From: an uncultured Dehalococcoidia bacterium | GTDB lineage: Bacteria; Chloroflexota; Dehalococcoidia; Lucifugimonadales; Lucifugimonadaceae | Reading direction: 5' to 3' | DNA length: 64,000 bases | Assembly (NCBI GenBank): GCA_951812795.1 | Contig: OX638325.1 | Location: 1,636,277 to 1,700,276 of the forward strand | Shown: piece by piece, positions 43,061 through 52,781 of the stretch | Numbering within the stretch: position 1 is the first letter of the stretch | Layout: every line of letters starts with the position of its first letter | Notes under the pieces: model-generated | The model's database searches: none | What the model saw: the letters and a program-made list of their open reading frames with translations, nothing else | Told to the model about the DNA's origin: nothing | Made by a program: the position numbers and the translations under genes

Positions 43061-44053
43061 ATGATCAAAACCGACAGCAATGCCGACCTCACCGCTGCCG
43101 TGGATATCGGCGGCACCCAGATCCGCGCCGCTCTCGTGGATCGAGACGGAACCATTCTTAACGAGACCCGCAGCGATACCACACCCGAACGCGGTATCGA
43201 AGACACCGCCGCTCGACTCGCGGAATTGATTCACAGAGCCACCGCCGAAGCCGACGGCGTGGTTGGTCTCGCCGTCTCCACCGCCGGGCCGTTAAACCCA
43301 GAGTCCGGCACCTACGACCACCCGCCGAACCTGACCGGATGGCACGGCAAAACAATGAAGCCCGACCTCGAGCGCCTGACCTCGTTGCCGACAACCATCG
43401 GACACGATGCCACTTTGGCGGCCCTAGCTGAAACCGAGTTCGGACCCTTCAAAAACTCACAGAACCTCGTATACGTCACCATCAGCACCGGAATCGGGGG
43501 CGGGATCGTCTCCAACGGGCAGATGGTTACCGGGTCCACCGGTCAAGCCGGCGAGCTCGGACACATCACCGTGCGCTCCGATCGCAATGCGCTAAGCTGC
43601 GCCGTCGGTTGCCATGGCTGCTTCGAAGGCAATGCTTCCGGTCCTAATATCGGCAAAATGGCGCGCCAAGCTGCAAAAAACGATCCTAAGTCAGCGGCCA
43701 AAATGATTGAACTGGCCGACGGAGATATCGACGACATCGACGCTCGCATCGCGTTTCAAGCAGCCGGTCAGGGCGACCCAGTTGCGGAACAGGTCGTGCG
43801 ACAGGTCATCGAGAACGTCGGACGTGGCTTAGCCAGCATCCTCGCCGTGCTTGATCCAGACGGCATCATTGTGGGTGGCGGCGTGGTTCACAGTTTGGAA
43901 AACCGATGGGACGAAGTCATCGACGCGGTCAGAACCTACGGCCTCCCCCGATACGAAACCCGCGGCGTCCCGGTATCCGTAACCCAACTTGGCGACGACG
44001 TCAGCCTCATCGGTGCGTCGGTTCTCTCATTCAACCGTTTCGGCCAGCATTGA
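43061..44053 (+). CDS. ROK-family sugar kinase (glucokinase-like)
   Basis: A 330-residue kinase. The phosphate-binding loop AAVDIGGTQIRAALVDRDG, the VGLAVSTAGPLNP segment, the catalytic Asp in IGHDATLAALAE and the ROK zinc motif CAVGCHGCFEG are visible. It phosphorylates glucose or a related hexose with ATP. The divergent GH63-like hydrolase 56 bases away suggests a pair in which hexose is released and then trapped. ATG 43061 fits the family start. Confidence 0.92.
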   Translation: MIKTDSNADLTAAVDIGGTQIRAALVDRDGTILNETRSDTTPERGIEDTAARLAELIHRATAEADGVVGLAVSTAGPLNPESGTYDHPPNLTGWHGKTMKPDLERLTSLPTTIGHDATLAALAETEFGPFKNSQNLVYVTISTGIGGGIVSNGQMVTGSTGQAGELGHITVRSDRNALSCAVGCHGCFEGNASGPNIGKMARQAAKNDPKSAAKMIELADGDIDDIDARIAFQAAGQGDPVAEQVVRQVIENVGRGLASILAVLDPDGIIVGGGVVHSLENRWDEVIDAVRTYGLPRYETRGVPVSVTQLGDDVSLIGASVLSFNRFGQH

Positions 44054-44104
44054 GGAACTCCGAGATCGTCGAACTAAGGCACCAAATATAATCGAAATGA
44101 GCGT

Positions 44105-44181
<77 letters not shown>

Positions 44182-44211
44182 ACTCTTTTTTGGCGGCGTG
44201 AACCGCTTAGT

Positions 44212-47200
44212 TCACCTGCTCGAAGGCATATCGTATCTCAAGACGTCGTAATCATCATCGTCTGGTGGTTGAGATGGCGGACCGTCGTCATCATCGTCGG
44301 CGTGGGGATCGATTTCGACATCGTCTTCGTCATGCACGGGTTCCGGCGGGTCTTGTTGGTTCGGCTGAGAAATGCGAGCACGATAGATCATCGCACCGGC
44401 ACCTATCGCACCGGCCAAGAGTGCCATGACAACAATGGCTATGATCCAACCGGTTGCTGATGAATCGTCTTCTTCAACTGGTGGTTCAGTTAACGGAGTC
44501 GGCGTCGATGTTGCCGTTGGTACGACGGTCGGAACTGGTGTTGATGTGCTCGTGGGCAACGGCGTTCGCGTTGGCTCCGGCGTGTTGGTCGGCGTCGGCG
44601 TGTTGGTCGGCGTCGGCGTGTTGGTCGGTGTCGCAGTTGGCACCGGCGTGTCGGTTGGCACTGGTGTCGGCGTATCGGTCGCGGTCGGCGCTGGCGTCGG
44701 CGTGTCTGTGGGCACCGGTGTCGGCGTGTCCGTCGGTACCGGGGTATGAGTCGCGGTTGGCGTCGGCGTGTCCGTAGGTAAAGGTGTTTCGGTCGGCGGA
44801 AATACAACCGCGGTCGGCGACGCTGGAGGGACCGGCGTTGCGGTCGGTTCAGGTGTCGCAGTAGGTACGACCGGAACGGGTGTCGGTGTCGGCGTCACTG
44901 TCGGCGGAATTGGCGTTGCGGTGGGTTGCAGCGATTCTGGGAGTACCAAGAACAACAGGCCGTCGAATGTCGAAGCTCTTGCGCACACCTGAGCGGGCAT
45001 GCCAGTTGCCAAGTCTGCGGCTCGCCGCTTTGGAGAGTTGAGCAGCTGTTGAACGCCATTGTCGAGCAACAGCATGATTTCGGTATCGTCTAGCAGGGAC
45101 GGCGGGACACTGTCGGGCACTGGCAGACACAATTCGGCATGTGGCGTGAAGGCCAGACCGGCAATCGGTAACGCGTCCGCGGACACGTAATCTACCTCGT
45201 ACCAGTTCCCAATGGTGTCGAACCGTCGCACGTTTGGTTGCAGAATAGTCGCCTCAGCGCCCTCGAAAAGTCGTACGCCGATCCAGTCGCGGACCGGTAT
45301 CGAAAGTGGCGAAACTTCGAACGTTGCGCCAGCGGTTGCCGCAACGTTGTACTTGCCACCATCGTTGAACGTCGCTATTTGATAGCCATCGCCGCGGAAC
45401 ATAATTTCGTCAGGTGGACCTTCGCCGCCGGAGTATATTTCGACCTTTTGGGCTTCACCGATGACTCGCACGGGTATCCGTTTTCTGACTTCCACCGCGC
45501 CGCCGCCGGGAAGGGATTGAGTGATCGACACTCGCACCGCAAAATCGCCTACTAGATGTGGCGCGATGTAGACGGTGGAACGGGCATCGGGTCCATCGAG
45601 ATCACCTATCGAAGCGGTCCAACGGATCGTGATGTCCTCTCTGTCTGCCAGCGAGTTGTCCAACGCGCCGTCGGTATTGAACATGTTGACACCGATCAAG
45701 GTGTCCTGACCTTTGCGGAGATTGATATACGGCAGATACGGAATCGCGTCACCGAGCAAAGCTCCTTCTCGCGGTGAGACTATCGGCAATATCGTTGGCA
45801 GTTCGCTCGAGGGGGTCACGATGGTTTCCGGTGACCATGGTCCGACTTGCCCGACCAAGTTGCGCGCTCGTATCCGGAATGCGTACTGCACGTCCGGGTC
45901 GTCCAGTTCGACGACGCGCGGGGACGACGCGTTCTGGTCTTTAGGCGTCAATCCGTAGCGTTCATCGGACCGGCGCCAGTCAAGATCGTGTTTGAAGTCT
46001 GAGAAATTGTCCCACAGAACCACAGCCTGCGTATGTCCGATCGCAACCGTCGGCGCCAAAGGCGTGTCTGCTGGAACGTCGACTTCGACCGCGTTGGTTA
46101 CAGTGACGCGCACTGGAGTACGGGTTGAGAGGCCGCATAGGTCGGTTACCACCACGTTGAGTGTGTAAACTGCGACGGATTCGTAGTCCAGTTGATCTGT
46201 AGTCGCGATTTCACCGCTCGACTCGTTGATAACGAACGGCGCGTTCGCCGGTTCAGTCTCGGCGATTTCGAAACGTAACTGCGGGTAGGGATCGATATCG
46301 GTTGCGGAGACTGCGCCCACTCTGATGCCAGCTGCCTGCTCTTCGCGGACATTGAAGCTGTAACTGTCCAGGCGGAACGTCGGGGCGCTGTTCGCCCGGC
46401 TCTCGTCGATCGAAGGGACTACGACGTAATCGGACGACCATTTGGATTGCTCGCCCGTCTCTTTGTCAACCGCTCGCAGGTGGAACACCCACTCGACACC
46501 GTTCGCAAGGCCTTCGACAATTCGACGGTCCGAATCCACCATCTTGATGTTTCGTGAATCGACCTCGCTGTAGTTGGGATTCTCAAGTTGGCGCCACTGG
46601 ATGTCGTAGGTCGCGGTGTTGATCTGATCCCAGACCAAAAAAGCCGTCCCATTGCCGCCACAAACCTGCGTCAGTTCAGGGGCCGGGGGGCCTTCGCGAT
46701 CGGTGACCTCAATGGTCATCTCATGCCGGATCGATGCGCCACCCAAGTCCGTTGCCGCGACGATGATCTCATATTCCTCGGTCGTCTCGAAGTCCAACCG
46801 TTCGTAGACGTAGACCTCGCCAGTCTTCGCGTTCATCGCGAAGGGCCCGCGAACCGGACTCAAGATCTCGTAGTTGACGACGTCGTTGGTGTCGCCGCCG
46901 GTCGCTTGGAACGTCGCGATCGCGCCGAGGTAGGTCTGGTTTTCTTCCAGGGTGACGCTGTCGACGGTTGTCCGCCACGTGGGGGTATCGTTGCTGAATC
47001 CAGCAAGTGCGCGTGGTTCGGCGGTTTCGATTTCGGTCCAGCCACTGAAGATGTTGCTCGAGGCGGTGGATTCGTGATCCGCCATGCTTCGCATCTTCAC
47101 CTCGTATTCGTTGTCGTTGGCGAGACCAGTGATCTCGTAACGGTAGACGCCGGGGTCCTGAACAAGATTCCAACTGCCGACCGATTCGGCGGAACGCCAT

Positions 47201-47454
47201 TCCAGTTCGTAGGTGTGATTCGGAACCGGCCGCCACGACACATGCAACCTGCCGTTGCCGGGAACGACGACGAATTGTGATGGTGTTACCGAATGATCGG
47301 CACGTATCGTCGACGCGTCGCTGGACGCAAAATACAGCAGGCCTGCGTTGGCGGCTGCGAACGCGACGAATATGATCGTCGAAAGCGCAGTCCATCGTTT
47401 GATTCGCAGGCGCGCGGATGCACGCCAATTTGGACTAATCGATACGTGTTTCAT
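44212..47454 (-). CDS. Large surface protein with FN3 and cadherin-like domains, TP-rich stalk and C-terminal anchor
   Basis: A 1080-residue exported protein. The N-terminal signal anchor is [20 protein letters not shown]. Alternating fibronectin-III-like units ([55 protein letters not shown]) and cadherin-like units ([40 protein letters not shown]) follow. After a ZU5-like region there is a long Thr-Pro stalk (about residues 850-980), a membrane helix ([21 protein letters not shown]) and an Asp-rich tail. It is a cell-surface adhesin or glycan-binding candidate. The stalk is a low-complexity TPTPTxTP array prone to length change. The next gene upstream is its paralogue. Confidence 0.85.
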   Translation of the reverse strand: MKHVSISPNWRASARLRIKRWTALSTIIFVAFAAANAGLLYFASSDASTIRADHSVTPSQFVVVPGNGRLHVSWRPVPNHTYELEWRSAESVGSWNLVQDPGVYRYEITGLANDNEYEVKMRSMADHESTASSNIFSGWTEIETAEPRALAGFSNDTPTWRTTVDSVTLEENQTYLGAIATFQATGGDTNDVVNYEILSPVRGPFAMNAKTGEVYVYERLDFETTEEYEIIVAATDLGGASIRHEMTIEVTDREGPPAPELTQVCGGNGTAFLVWDQINTATYDIQWRQLENPNYSEVDSRNIKMVDSDRRIVEGLANGVEWVFHLRAVDKETGEQSKWSSDYVVVPSIDESRANSAPTFRLDSYSFNVREEQAAGIRVGAVSATDIDPYPQLRFEIAETEPANAPFVINESSGEIATTDQLDYESVAVYTLNVVVTDLCGLSTRTPVRVTVTNAVEVDVPADTPLAPTVAIGHTQAVVLWDNFSDFKHDLDWRRSDERYGLTPKDQNASSPRVVELDDPDVQYAFRIRARNLVGQVGPWSPETIVTPSSELPTILPIVSPREGALLGDAIPYLPYINLRKGQDTLIGVNMFNTDGALDNSLADREDITIRWTASIGDLDGPDARSTVYIAPHLVGDFAVRVSITQSLPGGGAVEVRKRIPVRVIGEAQKVEIYSGGEGPPDEIMFRGDGYQIATFNDGGKYNVAATAGATFEVSPLSIPVRDWIGVRLFEGAEATILQPNVRRFDTIGNWYEVDYVSADALPIAGLAFTPHAELCLPVPDSVPPSLLDDTEIMLLLDNGVQQLLNSPKRRAADLATGMPAQVCARASTFDGLLFLVLPESLQPTATPIPPTVTPTPTPVPVVPTATPEPTATPVPPASPTAVVFPPTETPLPTDTPTPTATHTPVPTDTPTPVPTDTPTPAPTATDTPTPVPTDTPVPTATPTNTPTPTNTPTPTNTPEPTRTPLPTSTSTPVPTVVPTATSTPTPLTEPPVEEDDSSATGWIIAIVVMALLAGAIGAGAMIYRARISQPNQQDPPEPVHDEDDVEIDPHADDDDDGPPSQPPDDDDYDVLRYDMPSSR

Positions 47455-47569
47455 CGGCCATCAAAGGTGATCCCGGCGGGTAGTTCAACTAGATGGCGTA
47501 AACATAGCAAAGTGCGATCGCAACAATCAGCGGTTTACGACGCGCCCTAAACGGCAATTCTGATACCCG

Positions 47570-50500
47570 TTAGGGACCGATTCTCAGATTTTCGTATCTG
47601 TCGTCATCCGGTTCGTCGTCGTCGGGCCCATCGGTTTCGCCCTCGCCGTCGTCCGCGGCTTCGATTCCGTTCTGAGGTTCCGTCGGTGCTCGATTCGTCG
47701 GGGTATTCGTGTTGTTTGAACGCCGCGATTGCGATTTGAGTACGACATACGCGCCGACTGCGGCACCGATGGCGAGGAACGCAAGAACCGCAACCACCAA
47801 CAGTGGGTTCAGACCATCTTCTTCTTCGTCGACCGGTTCAACGGCCAGCTCTTCTTGCGGTTCGCTTGGTCCGTCTTCGGCGACTGTGGGTTGGGGCAAC
47901 GTCAGCACTGGCGTATTCGTTGCGGGAACCGGAATAAGGGTAGGCACGCGTGTGGCCGTTGGCTCGGGCGTCGGCGTACCGGTTGGTTGGGCGGTAGCCG
48001 TCGGCATTTCCGTTGGCACTGCTGTGGGTGTCGGCGTGTCGGTCGGTGCGGGGGTTGCCGTTGGTGTCGGCGTGTTTGTGGCCGTCGGTTCAGGTGTCGC
48101 CGTCGGCTGCAGAGTCGACGTAGCGGTTGGCGTCGCCGTCGGTGTCGACGTTGCCGTTGGCGCGGCGGTCTCCACCGGTATGGGTGTCGATGTGCTGAGA
48201 ACAACCACGGTCGTTGTATCTGGAGTCGCGGTCGGTGTGGGTGTTGGCGTGACACTCGCAGGGACAGGCGGTTCGGTCGGTGTCGGCGTCTCGGTAGGAG
48301 GAGCTGCGGTCGCAGTGGGCGTCACGGTTGGCGTGACAATGTCTTCATTGGCGATCACGAGGAACAGCTGACCGTCGAAGAGTGAGGAGTGGCCGCATAC
48401 CAATGCCGGATCGTTGAATGTCGGATTGGGCGGGAATCGCACCGGCAGATTGAGGAGTGTCTGGACATTGCCGCGGGCGACTCTCATGAGGTTGATCGAC
48501 TCGAGCTGCGATGTCCACTCTTCGGGCAGTGGCAGGCACAGGGCGGCGTTGTTGGTGAAGGACATGTTGATGATCGGGTCGCCATTCATCGTGACGAACT
48601 TTGCGGTGAAGATATCGCCGATCACGGTGTGTCCGGGGATCTGGTCCTGGATAGTTGCGGCTGGCGCTTCAGGATCGATGCGAATGCCGACCCACTCGAA
48701 ACTTGGTATCGAATGTTCGCGCACCTTGAACAACGCTTTGGTGGCTTCGGGTGGCCGATACTCTTTCGGCTCGAAGTACGAGATTACGCCGTAGTCGATG
48801 CCAGCGATTTCGGCTTCCTTGGGCACGACATCACCGGTCCTGAATGGTTTGATCAGGTTGTTGTCGCCGAGCACGTGGACGACCATGTCGGCTTCGCGTT
48901 GGACCAGGCCGCCGGGCACCTGTTGCTTGACGGTGATCGATATGTTGTAGACGCCTTCTTTTTCGGGTGCGGAATACGTGGCAATGCGGGCGTTGTCATC
49001 GGAGAGGTCGCCGTCGTCGATCCGCCACTGAACGTGGAAGTCGGACCGATCGAACAATGAGTTGTCGAGTTCGCCGTCGATGCCGAAAATGTTGAAGCCC
49101 AAACGGGCGGACTGTCCGGCCCGGAGCGTGATTCCTGGTAGGAAGGTTTCGACGCCGCCGAGCAACTGACCTTGGCGCGGCACATCGACCCGCTCGACGC
49201 TCGGCGAGGGAACATCCGAATCGATCACGGTCTCTGCAGACCAGTCCCCGGCATCGCCGAGCTGATTAACGCGCCGCAGTCGGAACGCGTATTCGGCGTC
49301 CGGGTCCGAGAGATCGACGAGGCGGGGCATCGCCGCATCGGTGTCTCGAGGGCGGGGCAGGTATTGCTCGTCCAGCTTTCGCCAATCGAGGTCGTAGCGA
49401 TCTACGTAGTTGGTTGGCCACAGAACGATGACCTGGTTGTGACGGGCGATTATGGCGGGAGCATTAGGAACGAGTGGCGCGGCGTCGATCGTTGGATCGT
49501 CGATCACGCTGATGGTCACGTCCGTGTAGTCACTCGAACGGCAGAGATCGGTGGCGGCGACAACTAACTCGTAGGTTGCCTGCGTCTCGAAGTCCAATCG
49601 GCCAGTGGTGGTGATGGAGCCCGTAAATGGATGGATCACGAAGGGTGCTTCCTCAGGTGTCGAGGAGAAAATCCGGTACCGTACGGAGTTGTGGCGGTCC
49701 GGGTCGTCGGCATTGACAAAGCCGACATGCACGCCCGGTGACTGCTCTTCGAGGACATCGAGAGTATAGGCCTCTTTCCTGAACTCGGGTCTTGTGTTGG
49801 CCACGCCGCCGACGTGAACGGCTTCTTGAGACGACCACTTGCTTTGTTCGCCCGTGACTTTGTCTATTGCCCGTACTTGGAAGACCCAAGTGCTGTCGTT
49901 AGGCAGGTTCAGCGCCGCGTCGATTGGGATATCGATCCACTGCGCGTCGCCTGATGACGGACCGGCCGATCGACGTTGCAGTTCGTAGTCGTATTTGTTG
50001 TTGTCGCGATTCCAAGAGACGGTTACGCCATCTGCGGCGGAACATACGCGATAGAAGTCCGGTGGTGGTGGCCCCGCGGCGTCGATGACCTCAATGCGAA
50101 TGTCGCGCGTCACCTCTTCCCCGGCGAGGTCTGTGGCGCGGACGGTGAGCGTGTATTCCTCGTAGGTCTCGTAATCGAGCTTGTCGTAGAGGTAGATCTC
50201 GCCGTCGCGGACGTTTATGGCGAAGGGGAAGATGCTCGGTTTCGGGTATGGCGTCACAATCTCGTATCGGATCTCGTCATTGCGGTCTGGGTCGGCCGCT
50301 TCTACGGTCGCGATCGGGTTGTCGTAGTTTTGGTTCTCGACTATCGAAACGCTCCGTGGGACATCGGTCCATCGGGGAGGGCGGTTGGGATCGAGCGCGG
50401 CTTTGGGGGCCGCAACGTATCCGCCGGTCGAAGCACTTGCATCACCGTCGAGTACACCGCGCACCCGCACTTCGTAGCGAGTGCCATCATTGTTCAGGCT

Positions 50501-51439
50501 CCTGATGACGTGTTCGCCGGGGTCGACTGAGCCCCAATCTTCATCCGCCGGCCAGTTGAGGTCGGTACTCGACACGCGGTAAGCGAGTTGGTATTGGTGG
50601 TCAGGGCATGGTCGCCAGCTTACGTAGAGGCGGCTGTGACTCGGAACCACCACGAAGTCCTGGGGTACGACGGTGCGACCGGCCGGGCATTTAGAAGTTG
50701 GAGATCCGGGTAACGGCAGGCTCCAATCGCTCGTGTACGGATCGTCGCTGGGCAAGAGAACCGGGGCTGGGTTAGTGAAGACCGAACGTAGCTGGACGTC
50801 GTACTGCGCGCCGTTGGTCAGATCTTCGATTTCGTAAGATTCGCCCCGTCCCACATCGACATATCGGCCCCAATTACCGGCGACGCCGTCGTTGACCGAT
50901 CGCCATCGGATGTGCGTCCTCATCCCGCTGCACCGATCCCACGAGACGAGGAGCCGTGAATCGCCCTGCAGCACGCGAACGTTGTAAGGAGTCTCGGGCA
51001 GGTCACCGCAGCGTTGCGGAGTGGCGAAGTAATCGTCGGTCCAGCTGCCGTCGTCGAAGATGTTGTCGCGGAAGTAAGTCGGTCGCAGTTGGACAACCAC
51101 TCGGCGTCCGTTCGCTAATTCGGTGATGTCGTAATGACCCGTCGTACCCGCGGCGGTCGTTGTGGGCCAATTGAACGGGTTGGTCGGCGGTTCAGATAGC
51201 AGGCGCCAACGAATCTCGTAACGATGGTTTCGGCATGCCTCCCACTGGACCAAGATGCCGCCGTCGTGCTCATAGACTCGCACGTTGGACGGCGGGAACG
51301 GCTCGTCGGGGTCGCTCGATGGATCCTGACAAGCGGCGTTGTTTTGACCCAACACTGTATCGTCAACTTGGATGGAGATGACGACGATGCTTACCGCGAA
51401 GAGGCCCGAGACGATTGCCAGCGCGGCGATGGTTTTCAT
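47570..51439 (-). CDS. Large surface protein, paralogue with extra FN3 domains
   Basis: About 1289 residues. The layout matches the neighbour at 44212 with additional FN3-like units at the front (ILVQWEACRNHRYEIRWR; LLVSWDRCSGMRTHIRWR; LYVSWRPCPDHQYQLAYR). Two cadherin-like units follow (FAINVRDGEIYLYDKLDYET; FVIHPFTGSITTTGRLDFET), then a Thr-Pro stalk, a membrane helix (LLVVAVLAFLAIGAAVGAYVVL) and an acidic tail. ATG 51439 gives a clean signal peptide (MKTIAALAIVSGLFAVSIVV); the frame is open to 51628, with ATG 51511 as an alternative. The extra Cys in the first FN3 units may form disulfides. The two genes are a tandem duplication with domain gain or loss. Confidence 0.83.
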   Translation of the reverse strand: MKTIAALAIVSGLFAVSIVVISIQVDDTVLGQNNAACQDPSSDPDEPFPPSNVRVYEHDGGILVQWEACRNHRYEIRWRLLSEPPTNPFNWPTTTAAGTTGHYDITELANGRRVVVQLRPTYFRDNIFDDGSWTDDYFATPQRCGDLPETPYNVRVLQGDSRLLVSWDRCSGMRTHIRWRSVNDGVAGNWGRYVDVGRGESYEIEDLTNGAQYDVQLRSVFTNPAPVLLPSDDPYTSDWSLPLPGSPTSKCPAGRTVVPQDFVVVPSHSRLYVSWRPCPDHQYQLAYRVSSTDLNWPADEDWGSVDPGEHVIRSLNNDGTRYEVRVRGVLDGDASASTGGYVAAPKAALDPNRPPRWTDVPRSVSIVENQNYDNPIATVEAADPDRNDEIRYEIVTPYPKPSIFPFAINVRDGEIYLYDKLDYETYEEYTLTVRATDLAGEEVTRDIRIEVIDAAGPPPPDFYRVCSAADGVTVSWNRDNNKYDYELQRRSAGPSSGDAQWIDIPIDAALNLPNDSTWVFQVRAIDKVTGEQSKWSSQEAVHVGGVANTRPEFRKEAYTLDVLEEQSPGVHVGFVNADDPDRHNSVRYRIFSSTPEEAPFVIHPFTGSITTTGRLDFETQATYELVVAATDLCRSSDYTDVTISVIDDPTIDAAPLVPNAPAIIARHNQVIVLWPTNYVDRYDLDWRKLDEQYLPRPRDTDAAMPRLVDLSDPDAEYAFRLRRVNQLGDAGDWSAETVIDSDVPSPSVERVDVPRQGQLLGGVETFLPGITLRAGQSARLGFNIFGIDGELDNSLFDRSDFHVQWRIDDGDLSDDNARIATYSAPEKEGVYNISITVKQQVPGGLVQREADMVVHVLGDNNLIKPFRTGDVVPKEAEIAGIDYGVISYFEPKEYRPPEATKALFKVREHSIPSFEWVGIRIDPEAPAATIQDQIPGHTVIGDIFTAKFVTMNGDPIINMSFTNNAALCLPLPEEWTSQLESINLMRVARGNVQTLLNLPVRFPPNPTFNDPALVCGHSSLFDGQLFLVIANEDIVTPTVTPTATAAPPTETPTPTEPPVPASVTPTPTPTATPDTTTVVVLSTSTPIPVETAAPTATSTPTATPTATSTLQPTATPEPTATNTPTPTATPAPTDTPTPTAVPTEMPTATAQPTGTPTPEPTATRVPTLIPVPATNTPVLTLPQPTVAEDGPSEPQEELAVEPVDEEEDGLNPLLVVAVLAFLAIGAAVGAYVVLKSQSRRSNNTNTPTNRAPTEPQNGIEAADDGEGETDGPDDDEPDDDRYENLRIGP

Positions 51440-51648
51440 GAGTCCGTGAAGTTTCGCGGCAACATTGCTGCTGACGATGTCGGAATGGTCTGTTTTACGG
51501 CCTGAATGCATCGATGTGTCGAGGGCAGGATGCGCGACAGAATTCGCCGCGTCGTTATAACCGCGCCAAAGTGCCAACAGAGTTGGATTGCTAGCTTTGC
51601 CGATAACATAACAAAGCAAAACAGCCAAAATCTCTGGATTGGTATGCG

Positions 51649-52143
51649 ATGAAACTGCTAATTGTGAGGCACGGTAAGGCTTACGATGCCGATCCGCGGC
51701 GTTGGCCTGATGATTCGAAACGACCTTTGACCGAGGCGGGGGCGAACCGCTTCGAGAAGTCGGTTCCGAGGATCAAGAAGCTGGCCCCGAAGCAGATCCG
51801 CGTCATCACGAGTCCGTACGTGAGAGCGATGCAGACGGCCAAGATATTATGCGACGTTGCGGGTTGGGACGAGCCGGAGATCGATGAACGCTTGTCGGCT
51901 CACCTCGGGCCGGACGATGCGCTCGACCTGCTGCAATCGTTGGATGTTGCGAGCAACTACGCGATTGTGGGTCACGATCCGACATTTTCGTATCTGCCGG
52001 GGTATTTGATCGGCGCGGATCGCTTGGGTGCGACGGTATTGAAGACGGGCGCGGTCGCGCGTGTCGACACGGGTATTGCTCCGCCGGTTCCGGGCAGCGG
52101 GACGTTGATTGGGTTGATGCAGCCGAAGATTTTGGCGGGTTAG
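51649..52143 (+). CDS. sixA: SixA-type phosphohistidine phosphatase
   Basis: A 164-residue histidine phosphatase. The phosphate-binding LLIVRHGKAYDAD, the SPYVRAMQTAKIL segment and the second catalytic His in AIVGHDPTFSYL are visible. SixA removes phosphate from His in HPt domains or PTS proteins. It converges on the mini-protein gene, overlapping its stop by four bases. Confidence 0.9.
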   Translation: MKLLIVRHGKAYDADPRRWPDDSKRPLTEAGANRFEKSVPRIKKLAPKQIRVITSPYVRAMQTAKILCDVAGWDEPEIDERLSAHLGPDDALDLLQSLDVASNYAIVGHDPTFSYLPGYLIGADRLGATVLKTGAVARVDTGIAPPVPGSGTLIGLMQPKILAG

Positions 52144-52370
52144 AGCCGTAAAGCGATGGCGATGAGGGTTCCGACGATTGCGACGCCGGAGGTTGCCATC
52201 ACGACGATTAGCGTGTTGAACTTCGATTCGAACTTGCTATCCAGGGCGTTGAACTTCGATTCAAATTTGCTGTCCATAGCGTTGAGCTGAACACTCAGCT
52301 CACCGAGGCGTTGGTCTACCTGTTCGTAGGTGCCTTCTAGTTTGCTTACGCGTTCGGGCATTGTCGTCAT
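52140..52370 (-). CDS. Mini coiled-coil membrane protein, copy 1
   Basis: A 76-residue protein: MTTMPERVSKLEGTYEQVDQ opens a heptad-rich coiled coil with SKFESKFNALDSKFESKFN repeats, followed by one C-terminal helix (TLIVVMATSGVAIVGTLIAIAL). ATG 52370 is used because the copy at 52476 has the identical start. It probably oligomerises in the membrane. Function unknown; it resembles small DUF1640-like or mitochondrial-calcium-regulator-like coiled-coil proteins only in shape. Confidence 0.7.
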   Translation of the reverse strand: MTTMPERVSKLEGTYEQVDQRLGELSVQLNAMDSKFESKFNALDSKFESKFNTLIVVMATSGVAIVGTLIAIALRL

Positions 52371-52475
52371 GGTTGAGATCCTGAACCGTTTCAAAATTGT
52401 TGAACTTACTGTTAGATTAGCACAAAGATTGCTTAAACTTCGTTTCTCGCTGATTCAATCGAGGATTTTGGCCGG

Positions 52476-52706
52476 TTAGATCCGAAACGCGATGGCGATG
52501 AGGGTTCCGACGATTGCGACGCCGGAGGTTGCCATGACTACGATTAGCGTGTTGAACTTCGATTCGAACTTGCTATCCATGGTGTCGAGCCGCGAGTTCA
52601 TCTCGGTGCGAAGCGATTCGACCGAAATGGTGAGGTCGCCGAGGCGTTGGTCTACTTGTTCGTAGGCGCCTTCTAGTTTGCTTACGCGTTCGGGCATTGT
52701 CGTCAT
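52476..52706 (-). CDS. Mini coiled-coil membrane protein, copy 2
   Basis: A 76-residue tandem duplicate of the gene at 52140, near identical at both ends (MTTMPERVSKLEG start and the C-terminal membrane helix). The middle is different: NSRLDTMDSKFESKFN replaces one of the SKFES units. The upstream DNA is also duplicated (TTAGCACAAAGATTGCTT at about 52414 and 52756), so each copy has its own regulatory sequence. Confidence 0.7.
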   Translation of the reverse strand: MTTMPERVSKLEGAYEQVDQRLGDLTISVESLRTEMNSRLDTMDSKFESKFNTLIVVMATSGVAIVGTLIAIAFRI

Positions 52707-52781
52707 GGTTGAAATCCTGGAAAGTTCGGTAGAAGGTGTTTCATTGATTAGTAGATTAGCACAAAGATTGCTTGAATTGCT

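Noticed and set aside
44426-44807. Antisense frames coding for Val-Gly repeats opposite the TP stalk
   Set aside because: They are shadows of the Thr-Pro low-complexity region of the minus-strand surface gene; the same happens at 47700-48385.
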